Notes: generated by a model from the sequence alone, not told the origin. A stretch of DNA of 7,854 bases from GCA-002697625 sp002697625 (GCA_964004625.1 CAXFOB010000036.1:1-7854); one strand, 5' to 3'. Numbered from the stretch's first letter, positions 1 to 5,177 are shown. Translations and numbers: made by a program.

Positions 1-26
1 AAAAAGTCGGGGTAGCAGGATTACAA
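1..26 (-). repeat. Inverted copy of the tRNA-Pro-derived 26-base core
   Basis: Read on the minus strand, these bases match 1219-1244 exactly, including the variant T-loop TTGTAAT, the CCTGCTACCCCGAC tRNA end and the start of the T-run. Only the core is shared. The sequence on its 5' side (minus strand, positions 27-179) does not resemble the long repeat body seen in the three plus-strand copies and cannot form the tRNA-like hairpin. The copy touches the window edge, so its full extent is unknown. By analogy with the plus-strand units, a minus-strand gene may begin just to the left of the window; that is inference. Confidence 0.85.
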
Positions 27-159
27 GTAAAGAAAATAATTAAAATCTTTTTTAAATAAATATAAGTAAATAACTGAAGAAAAATAATTGTGATAAAACA
101 ACATATACTCCAAGCTTGTAATGAACATTGATTCTATATTTTAATAATATATAAATTCT

Positions 160-167
160 TTCATTTG
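160..167 (+). promoter_or_regulatory. Possible -7 promoter element of tRNA-Pro
   Basis: TTCATTTG resembles the Bacteroidota -7 box TAnnTTTG with one mismatch and lies 12 bases before the tRNA 5' end, a sensible distance for a short tRNA leader. No TTG -33 element is seen at the usual spacing, so this is a weak call. The rest of 27-179 is AT-rich with no supported gene. Confidence 0.3.
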
Positions 168-179
168 CACTCACAAGTT

Positions 180-254
180 CGGGGTGTAGCGTAGCCCGGT
201 TATCGCGCCTGCTTTGGGAGCAGGAGGTCGCAGGTTCGAATCCTGCTACCCCGA
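180..254 (+). tRNA. tRNA-Pro (anticodon TGG)
   Basis: A complete cloverleaf is visible. The acceptor stem is CGGGGTG (180-186) with TACCCCG (247-253), the discriminator is A254, and the D-stem is GCG/CGC. The anticodon stem is CCTGC/GCAGG (208-212, 220-224) with loop TTTGGGA, giving anticodon TGG at 215-217. The T-arm is GCAGG-TTCGAAT-CCTGC (230-246). CCA is not encoded. A T-run (256-261) follows directly and probably ends transcription, at least in part. The gene reads proline codons, mainly CCA and probably all CCN. Its 3' portion from about 239, together with the T-run, is repeated at 1223 and 2770 and in an inverted copy at 1-24, and a fourth downstream copy is cut by the window end. It therefore looks like the anchor and integration target of the downstream array. 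Confidence 0.97.
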
Positions 255-270
255 CTTTTTTCTCTTTATA

Positions 271-297
271 TTGTCCCATAAATTTTCTGTAAGTTTG
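271..297 (+). promoter_or_regulatory. Promoter of the first cassette gene (Bacteroidota type)
   Basis: TAAGTTTG at 290-297 fits the -7 consensus TAnnTTTG perfectly, and TTG at 271-273 could be the -33 element, with a slightly short spacer of 16 bases. Only four bases separate TTTG from the ATG, so the transcript from here would start at or almost at the start codon (leaderless or nearly so). Read-through from the tRNA promoter is an alternative source of transcripts. Confidence 0.5.
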
Positions 298-301
298 TCG
301 T

Positions 302-1081
302 ATGAGAAAACTATTACTACTATTACTATGTATTCCTTTTATTGGGTTGGGGCAACAAACATATAATGAGATGCTTAAACATGATGTTGAGTGGCAAATA
401 ACATCTTGTAATAATGGATGTATAACAGATGTTTATTATATTGATGGTGATACTATACATAATGGATATAATTATTCTATATTAAATGGATATCATTTTA
501 TTTCAAAAACTTTTTGGTTAAGAGAGGACATTCAAAATCAAAAAGTATATATGTCGTTTGTATACAATAATATTAGAAAAGAAGTACTGTTATATGATTT
601 TAATTTGGAAATAGGAGATTCAATTAATATTTCTAATCCTATTAGTCCATTTGTTACTAATCCAGGATATTATCATGTAGATTCATTAGGAGTATTAGAG
701 CTACAAAATGGTTTGTATTATGAAGTGTTTTATTTGTCATCATTATCTGTAAATATTAATGAATCAGCTGTATGGATTGAAGGAATAGGTTCATTAAGTT
801 TAATAAACGCTCCAGGTGGCACCCCTAATGTAAATGGACCTGGAAAATTGAGTTGTTATTTTAATAAAGGAGATTTAGTTTATTCTCAATTAGATTCTAT
901 TAATACATGTGTTTTAGTTAATCAAGTCTTATCATCAAAATTGTTGAACTCTAGAACTAATAGTCGTAAATTAATTAATATTATTGATAAACTTGGAAGA
1001 AAAACAACTCCAGTTTCTAATATTCTACTCTTTTATATCTACAATGACGGAACAGTAGAAAAGAAGATAATTTTTGAATAA
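302..1081 (+). CDS. T9SS-secreted protein of unknown function, cassette 1
   Basis: The 259-residue product starts with a Sec signal peptide (MRKLLLLLLCIPFIGLGQ, residues 1-18) nearly matching that of the next gene (MKKLLIILICVPLMGIGQ). The body (about 20-205) includes REDIQNQKVY (74-83), LLYDFNLEIGDS (96-107) and WIEGIGS (158-164). This pattern recurs in secreted Bacteroidota proteins, but I know of no assigned activity. Residues 222-259 form a T9SS-type sorting tail: a D-x-LGR motif, then YIYNDGTVEKKIIFE. This tail should direct export across the outer membrane and surface attachment or release. The start is set by the signal peptide and the TAAGTTTG box four bases upstream. The last dozen or so codons belong to the conserved repeat that continues past the stop. 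Secretion is a strong call; the molecular role is unknown. Confidence 0.93.
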   Translation: MRKLLLLLLCIPFIGLGQQTYNEMLKHDVEWQITSCNNGCITDVYYIDGDTIHNGYNYSILNGYHFISKTFWLREDIQNQKVYMSFVYNNIRKEVLLYDFNLEIGDSINISNPISPFVTNPGYYHVDSLGVLELQNGLYYEVFYLSSLSVNINESAVWIEGIGSLSLINAPGGTPNVNGPGKLSCYFNKGDLVYSQLDSINTCVLVNQVLSSKLLNSRTNSRKLINIIDKLGRKTTPVSNILLFYIYNDGTVEKKIIFE

Positions 1082-1096
1082 ATTATTTTTAAAAGT

Positions 1097-1115
1097 AATT
1101 TCTAATCAAGAAATT
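1097..1115 (+). terminator. Covarying AT hairpin after the stop codon, possible weak terminator
   Basis: AATTTC (1097-1102) pairs with GAAATT (1110-1115) around a 7-base loop TAATCAA. The other copies keep the pairing with different bases: ATTTTC/GAAAAT at 2644 and AATTTT/GAAATT at 7723. A six-T run follows at 1123-1128, about 8 bases past the stem. The stem is AT-rich, so terminator strength is doubtful; an mRNA 3'-end stabiliser or a recombination-site structure is also possible. Confidence 0.45.
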
Positions 1116-1127
1116 CAATTAATTTTT

Positions 1128-1135
1128 TAAGTTTG
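1128..1135 (+). promoter_or_regulatory. Conserved TAAGTTTG box inside repeat copy 1
   Basis: A perfect TAnnTTTG -7 element, identical to the one in front of the gene at 302, is present at the same place in all three repeats (also 2675-2682 and 7755-7762). It would start transcription near 1141, just before the invariant structured block. No convincing TTG -33 element is visible, which lowers confidence. Confidence 0.4.
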
Positions 1136-1140
1136 TTTTA

Positions 1141-1247
1141 GTAGATTGATTAGCGGTGCAAAAGGCGGAGCAATTTTTAGTTTGAAAGCTTGCTGTAATC
1201 ATGTAAAAAGGTGTTAGGTTGTAATCCTGCTACCCCGACTTTTTTTT
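1141..1247 (+). ncRNA. Candidate small RNA with tRNA-like terminator hairpin, copy 1
   Basis: The segment between the TAAGTTTG box and the T-run is the best conserved part of the repeat and has no ORF. It can fold into two elements. The first is a long stem, TGATT+AGC (1147-1154) with GCT, a GT bulge and AATCA (1192-1201). The second is a hairpin GGTGTTAGG/CCTGCTACC (1210-1218, 1226-1234) with loop TTGTAAT and a following T-run at 1240-1247, like an intrinsic terminator. The second hairpin copies the T-arm plus acceptor half of tRNA-Pro. Transcription is untested; the segment could instead be a folded DNA recombination site. Confidence 0.35.
1219..1244 (+). other. tRNA-Pro-derived core, likely attachment site 1
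   Basis: The bases from AATCCTGC through CCCCGAC and the T-run match the tRNA-Pro 3' end at 239-260. Upstream of that point the loop reads TTGT where the tRNA has TTCG. This is what is expected if the crossover lies inside the shared tRNA 3' segment, with the element's own bases kept on the distal copy. An exact inverted copy is at 1-26. Confidence 0.6.
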
Positions 1248-1284
1248 CTTTTTTATGCCTAGCATAATACTTCCTTTTTTTTCT

Positions 1285-1292
1285 TTTCTTTG
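1285..1292 (+). promoter_or_regulatory. Possible -7 element of the second cassette gene
   Basis: TTTCTTTG resembles TAnnTTTG with one mismatch and sits four bases before the ATG at 1297, exactly the spacing seen for TAAGTTTG before the ATG at 302. The T-rich surroundings make chance matches easy, so this is a weak call supported mainly by the matching position. Confidence 0.3.
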
Positions 1293-1296
1293 CTTT

Positions 1297-2628
1297 ATGA
1301 AAAAACTATTAATAATATTAATTTGTGTGCCTTTGATGGGTATTGGACAAGGATGGGAGAAAATTATTACTGAATTTCCTGGAAAAGGCTATTCAGTTCA
1401 ACAAACAGTTGATGGCGGATATATAGTATGTAGTACTCATGATAGTTACTCATGTTTAATCAAAACTGATTTTAATGGCGATATCCTCTGGAATAAATCA
1501 TATGATTTTTATGATGAAAAATTTTTTTCAGTTGAAGAAACCACAGATGGTGGATATATAGTATGTGGATATACGAATGATGTTAATCAGAACTCTGATT
1601 ATAATCTTTATCTAATGAAAACTGATGGTTCCGGTGATACCCTTTGGACTAAAGTTTATCCTGGAACAAATGGAGAAAGAGGCTATTCAGTTCAACAAAC
1701 TACAGATAGTGGATACATAGTATGTGGTACAATAACAGATTTAAGCAACCCCCTATTTAATCGAAATGATGTATATCTAATAAAAATTGATGCTAATGGT
1801 TTAGAACAATGGAGTCAAACTTTTGGAGGTATAAGACATGACTACGGTGAATCCGTTCAACAAACAATAGACGGAGGTTTTATTGTTGTGGGTACTCATC
1901 AAGTCTTTGATTCACTATCAAATATTAATAATGAGTTTACTTATCTTATAAAAACAAATGGAAATGGAATAGAACAATGGAATTATCTGTTTGCTGATAC
2001 CATGTTTTATGGTAATGATTATTTTTTCATTTCTAATGGTGAATCTGTACAACAGACAGTTGATGGAGGTTATATAATATGTGGAAGCAGCGCTGACCTT
2101 GATATGTACGCTGGGTATATGTATGGAGATGTGTTTTTAGTTAAAACAGATGCTAATGGTTTAGAACAATGGCGTCAAACTTTTGGAGGTATAACTCATG
2201 ATTACGGACTATCAGTTCAACAAACTTATGATGGAGGATATATTATTACTGGAACTACTGAATCTTATGGAAGTGGCGATAAAGATGTATATTTAATAAA
2301 GACTGATGGAAATGGGATAGAACAATGGACTAAAACATTTGGAGGAACAAACGACGATAGGGGCAGGGATGTACAACAGACGGTTGATGGGGGTTATATA
2401 ATATGTGGAGAAACAAGAACGTTAGCAAACGGGGATCCTAATGTATTTCTAATAAAAACAGATGCTAATGGAAATGCAACATCAACATTCAATATTCCTA
2501 TAAATTCAAACAGAGAATTAAAGAAAGTAGTTGATATATTGGGTAGAGATATAAATCCTGAAAAGAACAAGCCTTTTATAGAAATCTACAATGACGGAAC
2601 AGTAGAAAAGAAAATAATTATTGACTAA
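1297..2628 (+). CDS. T9SS-secreted seven-repeat beta-propeller-like protein, cassette 2
   Basis: I start this gene at MKKLLIILICVPLMGIGQ, a clear signal peptide like that of the preceding gene. An ATG 42 bases upstream would add 14 hydrophobic residues encoded by the T-rich spacer and is unlikely. The 443-residue protein has seven repeats centred on S-V-Q-Q-T-x-D-G-G-Y-I-x-x-G at residues 33, 78, 131, 186, 250, 306 and 358. Each is followed by a strand like DVYLIKTDANGxxQW and then TFGG. Seven copies of about 45-65 residues suit a seven-bladed beta-propeller of the SBBP-like type common in secreted Bacteroidota proteins, usually thought to mediate binding. Residues 405-443 are the sorting tail with DILGR and IYNDGTVEKKIIID. 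No catalytic motif is visible and the ligand is unknown. Confidence 0.92.
   Translation: MKKLLIILICVPLMGIGQGWEKIITEFPGKGYSVQQTVDGGYIVCSTHDSYSCLIKTDFNGDILWNKSYDFYDEKFFSVEETTDGGYIVCGYTNDVNQNSDYNLYLMKTDGSGDTLWTKVYPGTNGERGYSVQQTTDSGYIVCGTITDLSNPLFNRNDVYLIKIDANGLEQWSQTFGGIRHDYGESVQQTIDGGFIVVGTHQVFDSLSNINNEFTYLIKTNGNGIEQWNYLFADTMFYGNDYFFISNGESVQQTVDGGYIICGSSADLDMYAGYMYGDVFLVKTDANGLEQWRQTFGGITHDYGLSVQQTYDGGYIITGTTESYGSGDKDVYLIKTDGNGIEQWTKTFGGTNDDRGRDVQQTVDGGYIICGETRTLANGDPNVFLIKTDANGNATSTFNIPINSNRELKKVVDILGRDINPEKNKPFIEIYNDGTVEKKIIID
1789..1860 (+). repeat. Internal propeller-blade DNA duplication, first copy
   Basis: This 72-base stretch differs from 2149-2220 at 8 positions by direct comparison. 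The offset is exactly 360 bases (120 residues, two blades), pointing to relatively recent duplication or gene conversion inside the propeller gene. Confidence 0.85.
2149..2220 (+). repeat. Internal propeller-blade DNA duplication, second copy
   Basis: Partner of 1789-1860. It encodes the end of one blade and the start of the next (DANGLEQWRQTFGGITHDYG), nearly the same peptide as the first copy (DANGLEQWSQTFGGIRHDYG). Confidence 0.85.
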
Positions 2629-2643
2629 ATTATTTTTAAAAGT

Positions 2644-2661
2644 ATTTTCTAATCAGAAAAT
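2644..2661 (+). terminator. Covarying AT hairpin after the stop codon, copy 2
   Basis: ATTTTC (2644-2649) pairs with GAAAAT (2656-2661) around loop TAATCA. Relative to copy 1, an A-T pair has become T-A with pairing kept, which supports a real structure. A T-run follows at 2670-2675. Its role, as weak terminator or 3'-end protector, is inferred. Confidence 0.45.
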
Positions 2662-2687
2662 CCAATTAATTTTTTAAGTTTGTATTA

Positions 2688-2791
2688 GTAGATTGATTAG
2701 CGGTGCAAAAAGCGGAGCAATTTTTAATTTAAAAGCTTGCTGTAATCTAGTGAAATGAGTGTAGGTTGTAATCCTGCTACCCCTACTTTTT
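2688..2791 (+). ncRNA. Candidate small RNA with tRNA-like terminator hairpin, copy 2
   Basis: It lies downstream of the conserved TAAGTTTG box (2675-2682). The long stem pairs GATTAGC (2695-2701) with GCT-GT-AATC (2739-2747). The terminal hairpin pairs GTAGG (2761-2765) with CCTGC (2773-2777) around TTGTAAT, with weaker extension by the flanking bases, and a T-run follows at 2787. Conservation and absence of an ORF support a functional RNA or folded DNA site; expression is untested. Confidence 0.35.
2766..2791 (+). other. tRNA-Pro-derived core, likely attachment site 2
   Basis: It matches 1219-1244 at 25 of 26 positions (G to T at 2784). It has the same TTGTAAT loop variant and T-run, and similarity to the tRNA-Pro downstream flank continues weakly (CTTTTTATAT). 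It marks the distal end of cassette 2 and the proximal end of the next segment. Confidence 0.6.
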
Positions 2792-2934
2792 CTTTTTATA
2801 TTATTTTGAACTAATAATATTTAATATTTTATAAACATTATAATATATTGATAATCATAATATTATGTAATATAATTGTATTTTGGATAGTTAATAATTA
2901 TAATATAATACATGTGTTATTCTATTTTTACCTA

Positions 2935-2942
2935 TATATTTG
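2935..2942 (+). promoter_or_regulatory. -7 promoter element of the CARDB-like gene
   Basis: TATATTTG is a perfect TAnnTTTG match 18 bases before the ATG at 2961, giving a leader of roughly a dozen bases. No clear TTG is found at the -33 position. The surrounding spacer (2792-2960) is extremely AT-rich and holds no gene that I can support. Confidence 0.5.
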
Positions 2943-2960
2943 TTGTCTAATAATTAAAAA

Positions 2961-3662
2961 ATGAACAATAGAATAATAATTCTTGTATTATCTCTAATCC
3001 TTTTTATGGGGTCTGAGTCTTTAATTGCTCAATCTAATTTATCATTTGGTTCTAGTGGGGTGCAACATGAGGATACATTACATATTGGAGATTCTATTCA
3101 TTTTGAATTTTGGTTAGTTAATCAAGGAAATTCAACTATAAATGATTCTATTTTAATGTTATGTGAAACTTTTGATATTATTGGGAATCCAATATCTGCC
3201 ATGTCAATAGGTGATAGTTATAATACTGTTGGATCTCTAAATGTTGGAGATAGTATTTCTGTAACTATAACGGAATTGGTAACTTATCAGTCGTACGTAC
3301 TAGGAGATAATATTATTGTTATATGGCCAGCGTTAATTGGAGCAGGAACTGGAGATACCAGTACCACTAATATCCATATAATAGATAGCGTTTCTACTGT
3401 AGGTGAACTAGAAATATCAGTCAATAAGTTGATGATTTATCCAAATCCTATCAAAAATTATTTCACGATATCTAATAAATTAGGTCTTCCAATGTCAAAT
3501 ATTGCTATTACTGATCATTTAGGTCGCCTGATATATATTGATAAAACCGTCCACCATGAACCTTTCTATCTTCATTTTAGCAATTTAAATTCCGGAACAT
3601 ATTTTGTTGAAGCTATTATTAACAGTCAACGCATTGTAAGAAGAATAATCTTAACTAAGTGA
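2961..3662 (+). CDS. T9SS-secreted protein with CARDB/Ig-like domain
   Basis: The 233-residue product has a signal peptide (residues 1-24, ending LIAQ). Residues about 28-140 form a beta-rich region with HIGDSIHFEFWLVNQGNST and later GDSISVTI, resembling CARDB-type Ig-like domains that describe extra or added surface modules. Residues 157-233 form a conventional T9SS type A tail: YPNP at 160-163, DHLGRLIY in the middle, LNSGTYFVEA near the end and a basic final strand RRIILTK. This tail differs in type from the DGTVEK tails of the cassette genes, and no long repeat follows the stop codon. The gene converges on the minus-strand gene 63 bases away. It is probably a surface or secreted structural protein. 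Its partner is unknown, and the Ig-like assignment rests on pattern only. Confidence 0.9.
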   Translation: MNNRIIILVLSLILFMGSESLIAQSNLSFGSSGVQHEDTLHIGDSIHFEFWLVNQGNSTINDSILMLCETFDIIGNPISAMSIGDSYNTVGSLNVGDSISVTITELVTYQSYVLGDNIIVIWPALIGAGTGDTSTTNIHIIDSVSTVGELEISVNKLMIYPNPIKNYFTISNKLGLPMSNIAITDHLGRLIYIDKTVHHEPFYLHFSNLNSGTYFVEAIINSQRIVRRIILTK

Positions 3663-3692
3663 CTTTATTTAAGATAATCCTTCAATTTAATA

Positions 3693-3722
3693 TTTCTGAT
3701 ATAAATTAACAGAAACTTTTTA
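3693..3722 (+). terminator. Probable intrinsic terminator between convergent genes
   Basis: TTTCTG (3693-3698) pairs with CAGAAA (3710-3715) around an 11-base loop, followed by C and TTTTT (3717-3721). It lies 31 bases after the plus-strand stop, in the gap between convergent genes, and would terminate the plus-strand transcript. The stem is short, so confidence is moderate. Confidence 0.5.
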
Positions 3723-3725
3723 TTC

Positions 3726-5177
3726 TCAACTAATTTGTTTAAGTAACCAATCATTATAATTAATTACATCTATATTTTGAGCTTTTTTTGATGATGTCTG
3801 CTCTATTAGCCTCTTAATTTTACTTACTAGATCTTTATTTACGCTAAGATTATCACAATAGATAAGTTTATTAATAATTTCTATAATATCTTTCTCTCTT
3901 ATGTTATTATTTATTGTTTCTTTATATGTTCTTTTTATAATCTTTATTTTTTCTTCTACTAAATCTGTTTGGTTGAGTTCATATCTAATGATAATTTCTG
4001 AGATAAGAATTTTTAATTGAAATTCAAGAGAGAGATTTATAAAGTCTTTTTGTAAGATTAGTCTAGAAAAATGCTTGATTGATGTTTTGTATTTCTTTTG
4101 ATTATAATAAATTAGCCCCATATTAAGATAGATAAATGATCCAAATGTTGGTAATGACTGAATGACTTTGTTTCTTTTTGCTTTATTTAATACCTGTAAT
4201 GCTTTCTCTTGATCTAGTTTTGAATAGTTAATTACTAAGGCGTTATAATAATAAAATAAGAATCGATTTTTTAAAAATGAATCAAATTCACTCATTGAAT
4301 TATTAAGTTTCTCAGCAATTAAAAGAGACTCCTTCATTTTTCCATTTTTATATAAAGAATTTGTCAGATAAGTCAGCATCATAAGTTTCTGTTCATGATT
4401 TGTTTTGTTGAAAATTTTATCTTTTATAAAGTCTTTATATGTTGATTTGAGGTATTTTTCTAGGGAAACAAAATCATTCTTTTGTAAGAACGTTCTGCTT
4501 ATAGCTTCAAATAACTTAATTCTAAATTTAGGACTTTTTGAGATCTGCTTTTGTGAGGTAATAGAATTAATAATTTTGTTTAACGCTTTGGAATTAACCT
4601 CAGTGTCATTAGAAAAATTCTGAGTTGTTTTTATGCTATACATTACAGAATATAGAGTAATATCTATTTCTTGAGATAAATCTAATTTCTTTTTATTCTC
4701 AATCTTTCTATTTATATATTTTTCTATATCAATAGAAATAAGTTCATATGACAACTTAAGAATCTCAGAGTATATAATTGAGAGGATCTCAAATGATTCA
4801 ATTTTATTTGCCTGTTTCTCTGCTTTCTTTAAATAATGATACGAAAGATCAACATCTCCTTTTCTTTTATAGATCCTAGAAAGCAAGATGATATTGTAAA
4901 GAGACGTATCGTCTTCTTTATTTGTATGTTGAGATACGATACTTTTATTTATTCCATGAAGCAAATTATTTTTTAATTGATAAAAATTATTTTTTTTATT
5001 TCCGTACATTTTTGCTGCAATTTCCTTCTCATTATAATCATTAAGATTGTTTTTAATCGACTCAAATAGAATTGCATCTTTTCTGTTTTTTTCATTATGG
5101 GTTCTGTTAGAAAAAATTTTGTAATATCTTATTTCTTCCTTGTTTAGAGACTCTATTGTCTTTAATAAAATATTCAT
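3726..5177 (-). CDS. Cytoplasmic alpha-helical (TPR-like) protein of unknown function
   Basis: The 483-residue product is lysine- and asparagine-rich and has neither signal peptide nor sorting tail, so it is predicted cytoplasmic. The N-terminus (LNKEEIRYYKIFSNR, residues 11-25, then a KNNFYQLKNNLLHGINKS segment at 62-79) looks like a Bacteroidota family of helical-repeat proteins of unknown role. TPR-like helix pairs are suggested at about 100-128 (IYKRKGDVDLSYHYLKKAEK) and 345-375 (YLNMGLIYYNQKKYKTSIKH). The ATG sits 16 bases downstream of a TATATTTG box. It is the only gene on this strand and the only non-secreted product here. TPR-like proteins usually act as scaffolds for protein partners, but no enzyme or DNA-binding domain is visible, so a regulatory link to the secreted neighbours is only a guess. 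Confidence 0.9.
   Translation of the reverse strand: MNILLKTIESLNKEEIRYYKIFSNRTHNEKNRKDAILFESIKNNLNDYNEKEIAAKMYGNKKNNFYQLKNNLLHGINKSIVSQHTNKEDDTSLYNIILLSRIYKRKGDVDLSYHYLKKAEKQANKIESFEILSIIYSEILKLSYELISIDIEKYINRKIENKKKLDLSQEIDITLYSVMYSIKTTQNFSNDTEVNSKALNKIINSITSQKQISKSPKFRIKLFEAISRTFLQKNDFVSLEKYLKSTYKDFIKDKIFNKTNHEQKLMMLTYLTNSLYKNGKMKESLLIAEKLNNSMSEFDSFLKNRFLFYYYNALVINYSKLDQEKALQVLNKAKRNKVIQSLPTFGSFIYLNMGLIYYNQKKYKTSIKHFSRLILQKDFINLSLEFQLKILISEIIIRYELNQTDLVEEKIKIIKRTYKETINNNIREKDIIEIINKLIYCDNLSVNKDLVSKIKRLIEQTSSKKAQNIDVINYNDWLLKQIS

Larger units (their letters stand above)
255..1239 (+). mobile_element. Putative cassette 1 accreted at the tRNA-Pro 3' end
   Basis: This segment runs from just after the tRNA-Pro 3' end to the next copy of that end at 1223-1239. 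It contains one secreted-protein gene in the tRNA's orientation plus the conserved 3' repeat. Flanking direct repeats of a tRNA 3' end are the classical footprint of tyrosine-recombinase integration at tRNA genes. No integrase is present in the unit, so it would have to move in trans, by homologous recombination between repeats, or may no longer move. Boundaries are inferred from the repeat ends. Confidence 0.4.
1037..1247 (+). repeat. Long conserved cassette-end repeat, copy 1
   Basis: This copy matches 2584-2791 and 7663-7854 at the DNA level. In order it holds: the codons for the DGTVEK tail, identical even at synonymous positions in GACGGAACAGTAGAAAAGA; the stop codon; an AT hairpin (1097-1115); TAAGTTTG (1128-1135); a nearly invariant block with GATTGATTAGCGGTGCAAAA (1144-1163); a long stem (1147-1154 with 1192-1201); a tRNA-like hairpin (1210-1234); and a T-run. 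The bodies of the upstream genes are unrelated, so the repeat is a unit in its own right. Confidence 0.92.
1240..2786 (+). mobile_element. Putative cassette 2 of the tRNA-Pro array
   Basis: This segment lies between two successive copies of the tRNA-Pro-derived core (1219-1244 and 2766-2791). It carries one secreted propeller-protein gene in the same orientation plus the conserved 3' repeat. The organisation is the same as in the preceding unit but with an unrelated cargo. No mobility gene is included. The distal core has a G-to-T change (CCCCTAC), which fits drift in an older copy. Boundaries are inferred. Confidence 0.4.
2584..2791 (+). repeat. Long conserved cassette-end repeat, copy 2
   Basis: It has the same order of elements as the copy at 1037-1247: tail codons from ATCTACAATGACGGAACAG, the stop codon, a hairpin (2644-2661), TAAGTTTG (2675-2682), the invariant block GATTGATTAGCGGTGCAAAA (2691-2710), a long stem (2694-2701 with 2739-2747), a tRNA-like hairpin (about 2757-2782) and a T-run. 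Differences from copy 1 are scattered substitutions and small indels. The tRNA-like end carries one change (CCCCTAC for CCCCGAC). Confidence 0.92.

Noticed and set aside
52..279. Minus-strand 75-codon ORF across the tRNA gene
   Set aside because: Its N-terminal part (GFEPATSCSQSRRDNRA) is the well-known spurious translation of the antisense strand of a tRNA gene, and the remainder covers AT-rich non-coding DNA.
1147..1239. Class 1-type integron attC site
   Set aside because: GTTAGGT at 1214-1220 would fit the GTTRRRY core, but the other copies read GTAGGTT at this place, no matching inverse core is found, and no integron integrase is present. The structured repeat is attC-like only in general terms.
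1147..1239. A second, degenerate full tRNA gene in the repeat
   Set aside because: Only the T-arm and parts of the acceptor strands can be aligned to tRNA-Pro; no D-arm or anticodon arm is found, so it is a tRNA-derived half rather than a tRNA pseudogene.
1255..1296. Upstream ATG extending the propeller gene by 14 codons
   Set aside because: The extension is encoded by the T-rich spacer after the tRNA-derived core, and the MKKLL signal peptide at 1297 aligns with that of the first cassette gene.
1037..2791. CRISPR array
   Set aside because: The repeats are about 200 bases long, kilobases apart and separated by genes, with no regular short spacers.
2792..2960. Replication origin or further gene in the very AT-rich spacer
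   Set aside because: No ORF of note, no iterons and no DnaA-box cluster are visible; base composition alone is not evidence. Only a promoter box at 2935-2942 is supported.
4405..4623. Plus-strand 72-codon ORF
   Set aside because: It lies wholly antisense inside the well-supported minus-strand 483-residue gene and has no promoter, signal peptide or recognisable motif.
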